A DNA stretch of 64,000 bases from Pilatotrama ljubarskyi (lineage: Eukaryota > Basidiomycota > Agaricomycetes > Polyporales > Polyporaceae), in NCBI GenBank assembly GCA_022385805.1, contig MU277681.1, forward strand, positions 320,160 to 384,159. Reading direction: 5' to 3'. A program made the position numbers and the translations under genes. The notes below the pieces were generated by a model. It was not told where the DNA came from. It did not search any database and saw only the letters and a list, made by a program, of their open reading frames with translations. Shown piece by piece: positions 23,120 through 33,846 of the stretch. The stretch's first letter is position 1; each line of letters begins with the position of its first letter.

Positions 23120-24524
23120 GAGATATCGCCGTGCGTTTGTGGGGTAGGCAAGGACGTAGTGGAAGGAACCGATGATAGGCAGAGCTGCTATCCAGAGCGA
23201 CCGTCTGGGTGACGACACGTAGTAGAGCGGGAGGCAAAGCTGCTCACTTATAGTCCGCTGCGAATGTGCAGTGCTAATAGCCGGTGGCCAGCATCTCGTG
23301 CTATGCCTACGCGATGGTAACTCATACGGACGAGGCTCAGGCAACGAATCTGACCTATCACGTATAGCCCCGACCGATGAAACATGAGAGACCGGCGGTC
23401 TGGTAGTGACTGCGAAAGAGCAACGCATCTCTCGTCTAGTATCTGCTGGCTGTCCCCATGGTCGCAAGAGCGGGAGTCGAATTCGAGGATCAGTACTAGC
23501 CTTACGGTACGACCGAATCTTGAGCTGCAAAATCTGTTCAGATCAAGCTCTTCACCTCCGTTCACATCAGAATGCTATCCAAATAGCGCACGCTCTTGGA
23601 CACCGAACAACAGCCCGACTTTAACGCGACCACGCCGGATACGTCACGATGCCGTTTGTCGAAAACTGCACATGTACGAGGCCGGTCTTACGGGATATTC
23701 TGCCCGTCGTGCATCGATTTTGTCTTGTGAAAGTCAAATAAAGAGTGTCAGTGCGCCCTGGTCAGATCAGAGTGGAAATACCACGCACATGATATCATGG
23801 CGCAGCGATGGTATCGCGATGGGAGTGACCACGCCCCGCTTCCCTTTGGGGAGACCGAACAACGAGATTGCGATACGCCAACCTCAAAGGGTAAACATCG
23901 CAAGGCGGCAATACCGTTCGATACCATTGGATCGCACCGCAGGGCGAGTGGACGGCGCAGAGAGGCGCGAATGGGAAAGACAGAAATCTGAACTTGCCGC
24001 ATGACCTTGACAGGGGGTTCTCAGCGCCAGCGCTGACCAGGTCTAAGCATGAGGAACTTGCGGAGGAGTGGATGGTACCTCGGGGAACTCCGGTTTCGCA
24101 TAGGTTGAATGAGCTTTGTGAATTGCTGGGAGTCCGAGGGACGTTTTTCACCGGGCTTGAGGGAATATTGTATCACTTGTATCGGCTCGGTGAATGCTCG
24201 CCAACTGCTCTCCCTGCTACACTTGTCAGTGCGTACCGGCGAGCTGCAATACTCATCGAATACGTTCAGGCAATCATAGGTGATGACCACTGCCTCAGGC
24301 GTTGAAGAGCAATCCAAGCGGAGGCGTTTCACCAGGTTGAATGAAGATGAACATAAAGAACATACCAAACGACTGTAGCCAAACACGCTCACAAAGCTGG
24401 TTCAGCAGATGCAATAGTACAGAGAGCACGAGACGACATAGTGATGCGGCGGAGATTAGGGAGGGAAAGCTCTAAGGTATCGAACGATGCTGGAAACGGC
24501 ATGGCAGACCGCTGGTAGGACAGA
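23120..24524. other. Gene-poor stretch
   Basis: About 1.4 kb without a supported gene. The 206-codon plus-strand frame ending at 24004 has atypical composition, no family resemblance and no splice partners. The promoter of the neighbouring membrane-protein gene should be at the left end. Confidence 0.5.
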
Positions 24525-25596
24525 TCATGTCTGCATGGCGTCGTCGTCGTGATCGTCCATGAGGGCTCGCTTGGTCCGTTCGCCTTCCCTGCATACATGG
24601 AGGTTTGGTCAGCGATAATGTGAGGTTGAGATATGTACCGAAAGCACCTCTGCATGTTGTCCTCGTCATCCTCCTCTGAGCGCTTCCTGCGCACAGAGAA
24701 TACCCGCTGCTGCGGGTAAGACGCGACGGCATTTGTCGCCTTGTAGATAGACTCATACTCCTGAATATTTTATACCATAAAAGGTCAGTTCTTCATGCAA
24801 AGCCATCTCAAGCCTCACTAACCTTGATCTGGGTGAGGAAGCCACCATTAGGCGAGATGCAATACCGTCGGTTCTGGACCAAGTGCAACGCGTCCTCCCA
24901 CGAGAGTCCATGGTGTTGCATCACGTACATCACTACAAATGCCGGCGATAGGCTTATACCGCCTGCGGAGGAAAGGTAATCAGTACTGCGGAATACGTCC
25001 AGAGTATGATGCGCACCGTTACAGTGTACAAGAACGCGTCCGCCCTGTCCAATGGCCTCGTCGATGAATTGTTTCGCTCTGACCGCGTAGCACAACGTAA
25101 AAGAATGAGCATGGGCCGCCCAGATGCCGATACGAGACTCACTGAGGGAAAAGACGAATCAGATTCTGCTCCTCACTATCCTGCACATCCAACACCATGT
25201 ATTGAAACTGGTCCGGGAATCGTGGTCGCACAGAGAACGCCTCCTTCGCGTCGCGTATACATACTCTGTAAGATTGCCAGTGAAGCAATCGCACCTCAGT
25301 ACGACCGCTCGAACGCGACTGTGGCTAAACGTACATGTGCGTGATGCCGAGCGACTTGAGAGTCTCCATCGACTTGGACGCCTGAAGCGGTCCCAGGAAC
25401 AGGCCAGGTAAGATCTCTTGACACTGTCGTCGCATTTCGTATCTGTCGGGGCGCGCGGACGCTATGTGTGAGGCCATTTGTCGCGCTCTGGAAGTGGCGA
25501 AGGGTCTCGCGAGAGGAGCACGTACGTCCATTCCACATCACCTGGTCCTTGAATCAGCTCTCGCAGTTGCTCGGGCGTGTATCGCTGGGTGTCCAT
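24525..25596 (-). CDS. STYX-like dual-specificity pseudophosphatase
   Basis: The fold is that of a dual-specificity protein phosphatase. ATG 25594-25596 opens MDTQRYTPEQLRELIQGPGD; after an intron comes RYEMRRQCQEILPGLFLGP, the usual DSP entry. The P-loop is assembled across an intron as VHCNGGISLSP (about 24945-25030). The nucleophile Cys is present, but the invariant Arg of HC(X5)R is Leu. LSWEDALHLVQNRRYCISPN follows, as in STYX. The last exon ends with an acidic tail (MDDHDDDAMQT) and TGA 24525-24527, joined after the RRKRSEEDDEDNMQ basic/acidic stretch. Without the Arg, phosphate binding should fail, so a scaffold or substrate-trapping role is more likely than catalysis. It is divergently placed 264 bases from the ZNG1 gene. 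Confidence 0.85.
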
Positions 25597-25860
25597 CGCG
25601 AAGAGTGGTTTAGTGTGGGCCAGGAGTGTGTGGACCAGACAGGAGGGCAGAAGAGAGCGGATAGGGCAAGGTTAGGCCGGAGAAGGGTGCTAATATGGGT
25701 GAAGGACAACGAGCACTACAGTTGGACGCTTGCGAGCGCGAGCGCCGAGAACCTCGGCACCGGCTAGGGACAAACGATCATCATCATCGGGCACAGCGCT
25801 CAACCCCGCATCTTCATCCTCGAGGACTCAAAGATCTCACCCTAAGGTGCCTTGAGGACC

Positions 25861-27444
25861 ATGGCGGACGAGGAGAATGACATTCCGTAAGTAGTCTTCG
25901 CGTGGACGGGGCATGGCGAGCAGAACCGAACTGAGCGTCGTAGAGAGCTCCTGGACACCGCCGCGCAGTATGAAAGCGTGCAACAGCGCACAGTTCCTTT
26001 GACTATTATCTGCGGCTTCCTTGGTGCTGGGAAGTCAACGCTTGTCCGGTACGTCTGCCCGAAGGTCGATGCACTGATCAAAGGTCTTATGTCGGCGAGT
26101 CGTACAGACGAATCTTGACCGAGCGGCATGGCTATCGAATAGCAGTCATTATGAACGAGTTCGGAGATACTGCTGTAAGGCTAGGATACCTATTTGCCTC
26201 CCGAAGGGTTCGCTGAAAGCGAGCGACGGCTCAGGACATTGAAGGTAAGCTAGGCGTATGCGTTGCGTCAGAGGGCACGGTTCTGACTACAGCCCAGCGA
26301 AGACGATCAACGTCACTTCCCCGGACGACCCGTCACAGCAGTCCGAAGAGTTCCTTGAACTCGCCAATGGATGTTTGTGCTGCAGCATAAAGGACTCTGG
26401 CATAGCCGCCATCGAGAAGCTCATGCAGCGCAAAGGCGCCTTCGACCATATCCTTCTCGAGACGACTGGCTTAGCGGACCCTGGTCCGTAGCCGATATTG
26501 GTATCTCTCTCTTTCTGACCCCGCGCTCATGGCCATTCAATCATAGGGCCCATCGCATCTCTCTTCTGGCAGAACGAGGAATTCTCCGCCGGGCTGGGTC
26601 GCGAGATACATCTCGACGGAGTCGTCTGCGTAGTCGACGCTGTCTTCGGTCGACAGGTGAGGCTGTTCCTTGGCATGCTGACTCCACTACATCCTGACAT
26701 GAAACCGCAGCAAATGGAGGATGACCACGCTGCGGATGGCATTGGAGAGAGCTTGCGGTAAGCTCTCATTCCAGCTCTGCATGCGCGCTCTCATCCTCGA
26801 CCCCCAGACAGATCGCTGCTGCAGACGTGATCCTCCTCAACAAAGTCGACCTCGTCACACCCGCCGAAGCCGACGCCACTGAAGAAATCATCCGGGGTGT
26901 CAATCCTGCCGCCTCCGTCTACCGCACGATCCGCGGGGAGATCGACCTCAAACACCTCATGGGCATCGACGCGTACGCCTCGCGCCAGCTCCTCAGTGAG
27001 ACTCGGACGGCGGCGGTGACGCAATGCCGCGATGATCATGACCATGCCCATGGGCACGACCACGAGCATGAACATGAGAAGGCGCCTACCCATTACGAGC
27101 TTCGCGGCATCTCGAGTCTGCAGATCGATTGCCCAAAACTCACGACGGCGCAGCTCGAGAGGCTGGACGAGTGGATCCGCACAGTCTTATGGGAGAGACA
27201 GCTGCCTAACAGGCCGTCTGCAGAGGCCGGCTCCATCGAGGTGTTGCGGTGCAAGGGCATCTTCGTCACTACCGACGGACAGCTGCACGTCCTCCAGGGT
27301 GTCCGGAATCTGTACGAGATCGCGGAGGTCGAAAAGGGGGAGCAGGAGCTCGGGCTGCCAGACACTGGAAAGTTGGTGCTCATTGGGAAGGGACTTCAGG
27401 AGGATGTTAGACATAGTCTACTCGAGCAATTGGACATCGCGTGA
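25861..27444 (+). CDS. ZNG1: COG0523/CobW-type zinc GTPase (ZNG1, metalloprotein activator)
   Basis: ZNG1 proteins are GTPases that insert zinc into client enzymes, the best-known client being methionine aminopeptidase 1. The ATG at 25861 begins a 26-nt coding exon. Joined to 25944 it reads [13 protein letters not shown], placing a Pro-Glu-Leu segment just before the G domain, reminiscent of the CPELVPI client-docking motif but lacking its Cys. The P-loop GFLGAGKST is at about 26014-26040. The metal-binding CxCC motif (NGCLCCSIK) is at 26366-26390, the G4 NKVDLV near 26838-26855, and a His-rich metal loop ([14 protein letters not shown]) at 27037-27078. The CobW C-terminal domain follows and ends at TGA 27442-27444. 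There are at least six exons. The family is certain; the client is inferred. Confidence 0.9.
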
Positions 27445-27864
27445 ACGCATATAGTGATACGACCAGCTAGACATCCGACCTCAGCTCCCACGCTTACTTG
27501 ACCCAGGTACTCCCATCCCATCGCGATCTGCTATATGATGACCCGAAGGTGAAAGCCGGGGTCTCGAGGCCTTGCAAACGGTCTAGTGATCGCTGCTGGA
27601 GAAGAGATGGTTCGAGGCTGTCAACGAACTGGTGAGATCTGAGACACGAACCTGCACTGTAGGGCAGATACGCGTCCTTCCACCCTCTGCGATCTCAGTA
27701 CCGGACGTGACGAACCATTCTCTGTGCATGACGCCAGTTGGCGGAGATGAAATGGCGGACATGATGGCTCGACGCACCGGAGGGCCCCGCAGCCCTGGAA
27801 AGCGTAGAGCGCATACACCCGGGCGCGTCTTGAGGGAAGATCAACACCTCTGCATCCTCTACGG
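27445..27864. other. Convergent 3' intergenic stretch between ZNG1 and YAE1
   Basis: Both neighbours end here. No gene, RNA or repeat is seen; small frames on both strands look random. Confidence 0.5.
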
Positions 27865-28532
27865 TTAACTCCATTGCAGACTCAACCCAAGTTCCTGGGC
27901 GATCGCGAGGAGTCGCATCTTCAGCCTCGCGACGTCCTCGGCTTTAGGTCTCGCCTGAGGCGAAGTTCCACTCGCACCACCCGGATTCATGTGCGCCATG
28001 AGGTCCTCTAAGCCCTCGATATCCCGCTTCTCCTTGATCTCCTCGTTCAACTTCGCAGGGTCCGCCAGGTCGGCTGCTTCCTCGGCCTGGTCCTCGTCCA
28101 TCGCGTTCTCCAGATGCTCCTTCGCGTGCGCCAGCGCTTCCAGGTCCGGGGGAGCGATGTCCGAGAAACGCACGTTCGCTAACTGCGCGGCGATGTCCCG
28201 TACCTCCGCAAGTAGGGTTTCAGCCTGCGGGGGTTGGGTCTGTGGGCGGCCGAGGAAGGAGATGAGGGCGGAGCAGAGCCCCCGGAGGATGCCCAGCTCC
28301 CGCCCGAGGGGGGCGCCGACCTGCGCGAAACCCTCGTCGAAGCCTTGTTGGAGCGCGGACTCTTTGCCTGCTGTGATGCCTTCGCGGTAGCCAGCCTACT
28401 TGGAAGTCAATACGCGGGTGATATCGAGAAGAGGATGAGGATGCTTGCGTTGGTGAACTCGGACGAGATCTTGGTCCATTCGGAATCTTGCAGCACCTTC
28501 GGGTCGCTGCTCCAGAATGCTTCGTCCTCCAT
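27865..28532 (-). CDS. YAE1: YAE1-family protein (Fe-S cargo adaptor for RLI1/ABCE1 maturation)
   Basis: Yae1 with Lto1 recruits the ribosome-recycling ATPase Rli1 to the cytosolic Fe-S assembly machinery. The ATG (28530-28532) gives MEDEAFWSSDPKVL, then EWTKISSEFTN. Removing a 53-nt intron (28396-28448) joins this to AGYREGITAGKESALQQGFD, the deca-GX3 repeat that defines the family (Gly every fourth residue through GAPLGRELGILRG). The rest is an acidic helical C-terminus ending in QELGLSLQWS. Two exons give 204 residues. The intron starts with GC instead of GT. The length fits yeast Yae1-like proteins, and no LTO1 gene is in the window. The upstream boundary is set by the family start; the frame continuing upstream has no resemblance. 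Confidence 0.85.
28396..28448 (-). other. GC-AG intron in YAE1
   Basis: On the minus strand it begins GCAAGC and ends AAGTAG. No GT donor nearby can restore the conserved FTN-x-GYREG junction, and read-through meets a stop, so a GC donor is the simplest reading. Confidence 0.75.
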
Positions 28533-28976
28533 TGTGAGTTCCGTTAGAGCTGCTTTCTCGGGAATACCTTCGGGTGGTTCTCCGCCGACAGTGGTATCGC
28601 GAACCGCGAGGTAGCAAAAAGCGAGCAGGTTGTGCGTAACTTGGGACTCGTCGGAGCGGAAAGACTTGCTACAACTTGAGTACAAGCACAATCGAGATCT
28701 TGCCGTTGAAATCTAGCTTTCGGCAAACCCCGTCGTCCCGATCGCCCCTCATTGCTGTGAAGTAGACGCCCAGACGCGTTCCTGCCGACTTAGTCGCGAC
28801 ATCTCTCACTTGCTGCTTTCCACCGTGACCCATCTCTACCACGCGCGGGCCACTCGGTGCTTGGACTACCGCGATCTATGTGGCTGGACGGTCTACGCTA
28901 CTGAATATAGTATACCATACTCGACCTGTGCTAGTAGACACGGATACGGATCCTGACTTGACTCGGAGCTGCTACT
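28533..28976. promoter_or_regulatory. Shared divergent promoter of YAE1 and the SET-domain gene
   Basis: 444 bases between two outward-facing ATGs. No TATA box is clear. An AT-rich patch (TGAATATAGTATACC) lies near 28902-28916 on the SET side. Confidence 0.45.
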
Positions 28977-30541
28977 ATGGCTAACCAGACCCGGCGGCGA
29001 CAAGCGTCCTCCAAGCCGGGCAGCGAGGGCACCGCCAGTGCCAAGAGCGTAAAACATGCTGTCGGTGGTCAGTGCTCTGTACGCCTCCCTCACCATACGA
29101 TCTCAAGTCATGTATATGCGCTCTGTAGGTCCCTCGCCGCTGAGGAGGCTTGTGAAGGGACTCTCCTTCCTCCTGCTCGCCGGAGGGGTGTACTACTACT
29201 TCACCCGGATGATGTGGGAGCATGAGCCAACAAAGCCAGTGGAGGATCCTGAAGAGGACGCGTACCAAGTCCCGGTGATAGTGATGAAGCTCCCCGGGAA
29301 AGGCATGGGCGTGGTCGCAGCCCGCAACATCTCAGTAAGCCATAGTCTGCGGGTTCGGGGGCTGCCTAGGTTCACATTGGACATTGAAGCAAGGAGAGCT
29401 TGTCCTCCGTGAGAAGCCACTGTTCGTCGTCCCCCACAAGGGTATGTGCCCTCCCTGCAATATGCTTTTCTCTGAACGGCTCACGGCTATGAAGTCACGA
29501 TGTCTCCCGGGGCTGTCCTCTTGGCTTCTTTGGCCACGCTCTCTCCAGCGCGACGAGCGTCCTTCTACAATCTCTCCTACGTCAACTTTCCAGAAGGTAT
29601 CCCGGAAGGCAGTCCCAGATACCAGGAAGAGCTCGCGCTGGCGATCTTCCAGACGAATGCTGTATCGGCTGGTTCGCAGGGAGTCGGCATCTTCCCCCGC
29701 ATGGCGCGCTTGAATCATGGCTGCTCGAGCGCGTTTAATGTGGTGTATACATGGCGAGACGACGAAGGCGTCCTCGTCGTGCATGCATTGAAGCCACTCA
29801 TGAAGGGAGAGGTTAGTGCGACTGCATCAGTCTGACGTCGCGAATGGCAACTGACTCGAATCAATGGACAGGAGCTACTGACGACATACACAAACACGAA
29901 AAGACCCAGGCACGTCCGGAGGTAGACAATCTTTCATTCGCTCTCTCATAAAGCCGCTCACCAGCAGGCACCGCAGAGAGTTCCTTCGCGAGCATTACGG
30001 CTTCGATTGCCAATGTTCCGTGTGCACCCTGCCCGATGACCTTTCCGCGCTTTCAGACCAGCGCCTCACCGCTATGACCGACCTGTACGCGCGGTTCTCA
30101 AGCTGGCAGCACGAAGGCGTGAGCGGGAAGGAAGCGATAGAGACCGCTATCTCTATATGGCGCCTGGGCGAAGAAGACGGCTACTGGAGCGAGCGGGGCC
30201 AGCTCGCGGCGGACGTGACCCACGTCGCAGCCGCTCATGCTGAGTGAGTGTTTCTGCATCCGTTCTGCCGTATTGTATGGCTGGGCGTTTCACGCCCTGT
30301 CAGTACTACTTGACGGGCGATAGCACGGCTGACGTTCACTTGGTGGCATGCGTACAGTGTTTCAGCCGCTCGAGAATGGGCAAGGCTCTCCCGGAGATGG
30401 TACGCGTACGAGTTGGGCGGAGACAGTACACAAGCTCGAGAGATGGAACGGGTTGCGGCGCAGCCGCAGCTGCATGGCGCCTGGGGGAAGAGGCGCCCTG
30501 AAACGGTCGGGGGGCCTGAGCCGTGGATGTCCGCTTCGTAA
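28977..30541 (+). CDS. SET-domain protein (SMYD-like) with an N-terminal membrane anchor
   Basis: SET domains transfer methyl groups from SAM to protein lysines. The ATG at 28977 starts a basic, Ser-rich N-terminus (about 30 residues). After an intron a hydrophobic helix LSFLLLAGGVYYYF (about residues 40-54) should anchor the protein in a membrane. The SET start GKGMGVVAARNIS is at about 29297-29335. The catalytic NHxC motif (LNHGCSSAFN) is near 29710-29740, the GEELLTTYT motif is split by an intron near 29812-29880, and the post-SET zinc cysteines appear as CQCSVC (about 30010-30028). The last exon (from about 30359) reads VSAAREWARLSRRWYAYELG and stops at TAA 30539-30541. The MYND finger usual in SMYD proteins is absent, so this is the shorter fungal type. 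Substrate and membrane are unknown. Confidence 0.82.
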
Positions 30542-31109
30542 AAGCTGCTGAGTGCCCTGACGAGGCGCGTGTTAGTGACAATCTGGCCGGCTTGCTTGGA
30601 AGGGAGGCAGGATGATGTTGGGGCCGAGGTGCTGTACACGTACACTTCCCAGCGCCGTGAGAAGGATGCAGGGCTGAACGGGAAGGGACGACACATCCGG
30701 GTTGACTACGAGGAGTCCGGAGGAGATGTTCGAGTCGGAGCCTGAGAGAACACCCGGGTTTGGTGCCAAGCTCTTCCGACCGAGTGCTGGTTTGCGCAGG
30801 TGCACTGGCAAGTTCGAACCTGGCTCGTCATGCGAAGCACTTGCAAGCCAGAGGAAGAGGCAGAACGCGTTCCCGGACGGTGCGATGGTGCTGACATAAG
30901 CGGCTCCGGTCAATTGAGTGGTGCGATATGCCGCATTTGGGGTTATCAGCGGAGAGATATAACGGCGCTGCACTTTGATCGCAAGTCTACTCAGCTTTTA
31001 CGACGACCTCGACCTCCGCGCAGGCGTCGTCCGTCCCACTCTCCTTCCCTTCTTTCTCCTTTTCCTTCTCCCGCCTCCTCGCCCACCGTCGACTTTGACG
31101 TCGCTGGCC
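30542..31109. other. Intergenic stretch, CPR promoter
   Basis: No gene is supported. The right end holds a pyrimidine tract and the CPR 5' leader. Confidence 0.5.
31031..31080 (+). promoter_or_regulatory. CT-rich tract just upstream of the CPR start
   Basis: A nearly pure C/T stretch ending about 30 bases before the ATG at 31110. Such tracts mark transcription-start regions of strongly expressed fungal genes. The strong-expression reading is inference. Confidence 0.5.
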
Positions 31110-33475
31110 ATGGCAATTGCCTCGTCCACTGACGTGGTCATCCTCGCCCTTGGCGTTGTACTTGCGGCCGCGTACCTCTTCCGCGACCAGCTCTTCCCCC
31201 CCTCCAAGCCCAAATCCGTCCCGGTCACCGCTTCGAAGGGTAGCAATGGTTCAGGTAACCCTCGCGACTTCGTCGCGAAGATGAAGGAAGGCGTGAGTAC
31301 ATATGTCATGTCTTGCTGGCAAAGTCACCCGCCATCGGCGAACTGATGCGACGTGGCTGCAGAAAAAACGCATCGTCATCTTCTACGGCTCGCAGACCGG
31401 TACCGCGGAGGAGTACGCCATCCGTCTCGCCAAGGAGGCTAAGCAGAAGTTTGGACTCGCCTCGCTCGTATGCGATCCGGAGGAGTACGACTTCGACAAC
31501 CTCGACCAGGTCCCAGAGGACTGCTGCGTCTTCTTCGTCATGGCTACCTATGGTGAGGGCGAGCCCACCGACAACGCGGTCACGCTCTGCCAGAACCTTT
31601 CCGACGACAGCTTCGAGTTCTCGAACGGCGAACACAAGCTCCCCGGTCTCAAATACGTGATCTTCGGCCTCGGTAACAAGACTTACGAACACTATAACCT
31701 AATTTCCCGTAATGTCGATGCCGATCTCCAGAAGATGGGCGCCATCCGGATTGGTGAGCGCGGTGAAGGCGACGACGACAAGAGCATGGAGGAGGACTAC
31801 CTCGAGTGGAAAGATGGCATGTGGGAGGAGTTTGCTCGTGTCATGGGCGTCGAGGAGGGCCAGGGCGGCGATACCCCCGACTTCGTGGTGACGGAAATCT
31901 CAGACCACCCGCCCGAGAAGGTCTATCTCGGTACGTGTATGCGCGCTCGCTTGTTCGCTTGCGTTACTAAACCCGAACAGGTGAACTGTCCGCCCGCGCC
32001 CTCACCCGGTCCAAGGGCATCCACGACGCAAAGAACCCGTACCCTGCACCCATCATCGTCGCTCGCGAACTCTTTGCCGAGGGCTCCGACCGCAACTGCA
32101 TCCACGTCGAGCTCAACACTGAGAATTCTGGCATTACCTACCAGCATGGTGACCACGTCGGAGTCTGGCCCACGAATGCTGAGGTGGAAGTCGAGCGTTT
32201 GTTGTGCGCCCTGGGCCTGCATGACAAGAAGGACACCATCATCAACATCGAGTCTCTCGACCCCGCCCTCGCGAAGGTCCCATTCCCGGTCCCGACCACT
32301 TACGTTACCGTGCTCCGTCATTACATCGACATTAGCGCTGTCGCGGGCCGTCAGATCCTCGGCGTGCTCTCCAAGTTCGCGCCGACGCCTGAGGCGGAGG
32401 AGTTCCTGAAGAACCTGAACACGAACAAGGAAGAGTACAACAATGTCGTCGCACACGGCTGCCTCAAGCTCGGCGAGGTCCTGCAAGTCGCTGCCGGAAA
32501 CGACATTCACGGTGCGCCGACGCCCGAAAATACCACGGCCTGGAAGATACCTTTCGACATCATCGTCTCGTCCATCCCCCGTCTCCAGCCCCGGTACTAC
32601 TCGATCTCGTCCAGCCCCAAGCTCTACCCGCACTCTATCCACATCACCTGCGTCGTGCTCAAGTACGAGTCCGTTGAGAACCAGCACGTCAAGACGCGCT
32701 GGGTGTACGGTGTCGGCTCGAACTTTCTGCTTAACCTCAAGTTCGCGGCCGAGGGCCAGGAGGCGCCTCTCATCGACTCTTCGGAGGAGCCGGCGAAGAT
32801 CTTCTACCCGAAGTACGCGATCGAGGGTCCTCGTGGCGCGTACAAGCAGGATACTGTCTACAAGGTCCCCATCCACGTGCGCCGTTCGACCTTCCGTCTC
32901 CCGACGAACCCGAAGAGCCCTGTCATTATGATCGGTCCTGGTACTGTGAGTGTTGTCTCGAAACAACTCAAGTTGCACGGTCTAACCATTGACTGTAGGG
33001 TGTCGCTCCCTTCCGTGGCTTCGTCCAGGAGCGTGTCGCAATGGCACGGCGCACCATCGAGAAGAACGGACCCGAGGGCCTCGCCGACTGGGGCAGCATC
33101 CGCCTGTACTACGGCTGCCGCTCGTCGAAGACGGATTTCCTGTACAAGGAGGAGTGGCCGGAGTACGCGAAGGAGCTGCACGGCAAGTTCACGCTGCGGA
33201 CCGCGTTCTCGCGCGAGAACTTCAAGCCGGACGGAAGCAAGATCTACGTGCAGGACCTGCTGTGGGAGGACCGCGAGACGGTCGCAGACGCCATCCTGAA
33301 CGGGAAGGGATACGTGTACATCTGTGGCGATGCGCGCAACATGAGCAAGGCCGTCGAGGAGGTGCTGTGCAAGATCCTGGGCGAGGCCAAGGGCGGGAGC
33401 GCGGAGGCCGAGGGCGCGGCGGAGGTGAAGCTGCTCAAGGAGCGGAGCAGGTTCTTGACGGACGTCTGGAGCTAG
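31110..33475 (+). CDS. CPR1: NADPH-cytochrome P450 reductase
   Basis: CPR passes electrons from NADPH through FAD and FMN to ER cytochrome P450s, including the sterol 14-demethylase. Exons 31110-31292, 31363-31930, 31981-32945 and 32999-33475 give 730 residues. An N-terminal helix (VVILALGVVLAAAYLF, residues 9-24) anchors it in the ER. The FMN domain shows IFYGSQTGTAEEYA, MATYGEGEPTDNA and FGLGNKTYEHYN. The FAD-binding RYYSISSSP lies near 32595, the NADPH-site GPGTGVAPFRGF is formed across the third intron, and the C-terminus is FLTDVWS, keeping the family Trp that stacks on FAD. All catalytic parts are present, so it should be active. It is probably the general P450 partner in this fungus, and it supports the P450 step that precedes ERG24, encoded elsewhere in this window. 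Confidence 0.96.
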
Positions 33476-33846
33476 ATGGGAGGTGTGGAGGTGTTGTGTG
33501 GTGTCCCTCGCTGTGTTGTTTACTTTCTGCTTCGCTTTCTCATGGATATCATCGAGCTTTCTATGGAACTAGATAATAGCTCGCCTTGGGCTGTGTTGGC
33601 GGAATAGACTGTAATTTATGACCACACCTCCAACATACTCGCGTGCGTGATTTTATGGACGTCTGTCAGTCGGGGAGCACGATGTCTGCGTAATTTCGGA
33701 CGGTGCGAATGCACGCTGCAGAGCGCTGTGCCGCGACACTGACGCCGCGCAGAGCGCACTCATGCCGCCCAAGACTTTCCGACCACCACCGACGCTCGCC
33801 GCCGACGGCGTGCAAGCTCTCTCCTCATCCCATTCTCTCCTGGGCG
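33476..33846. other. CPR 3' flank and SHE9 promoter region
   Basis: The first 150 bases are T-rich and probably hold the CPR 3' UTR. No TATA box is obvious before the SHE9 ATG. Confidence 0.4.

Noticed and set aside
23384..24004. 206-codon plus-strand frame
   Set aside because: Composition is unlike neighbouring genes, with no conserved segment and no credible introns or upstream promoter.
28407..28691. Longer YAE1 N-terminus using the open frame upstream of 28532
   Set aside because: The family begins close to the WSSD block. The upstream residues have no resemblance and lie in the divergent promoter.
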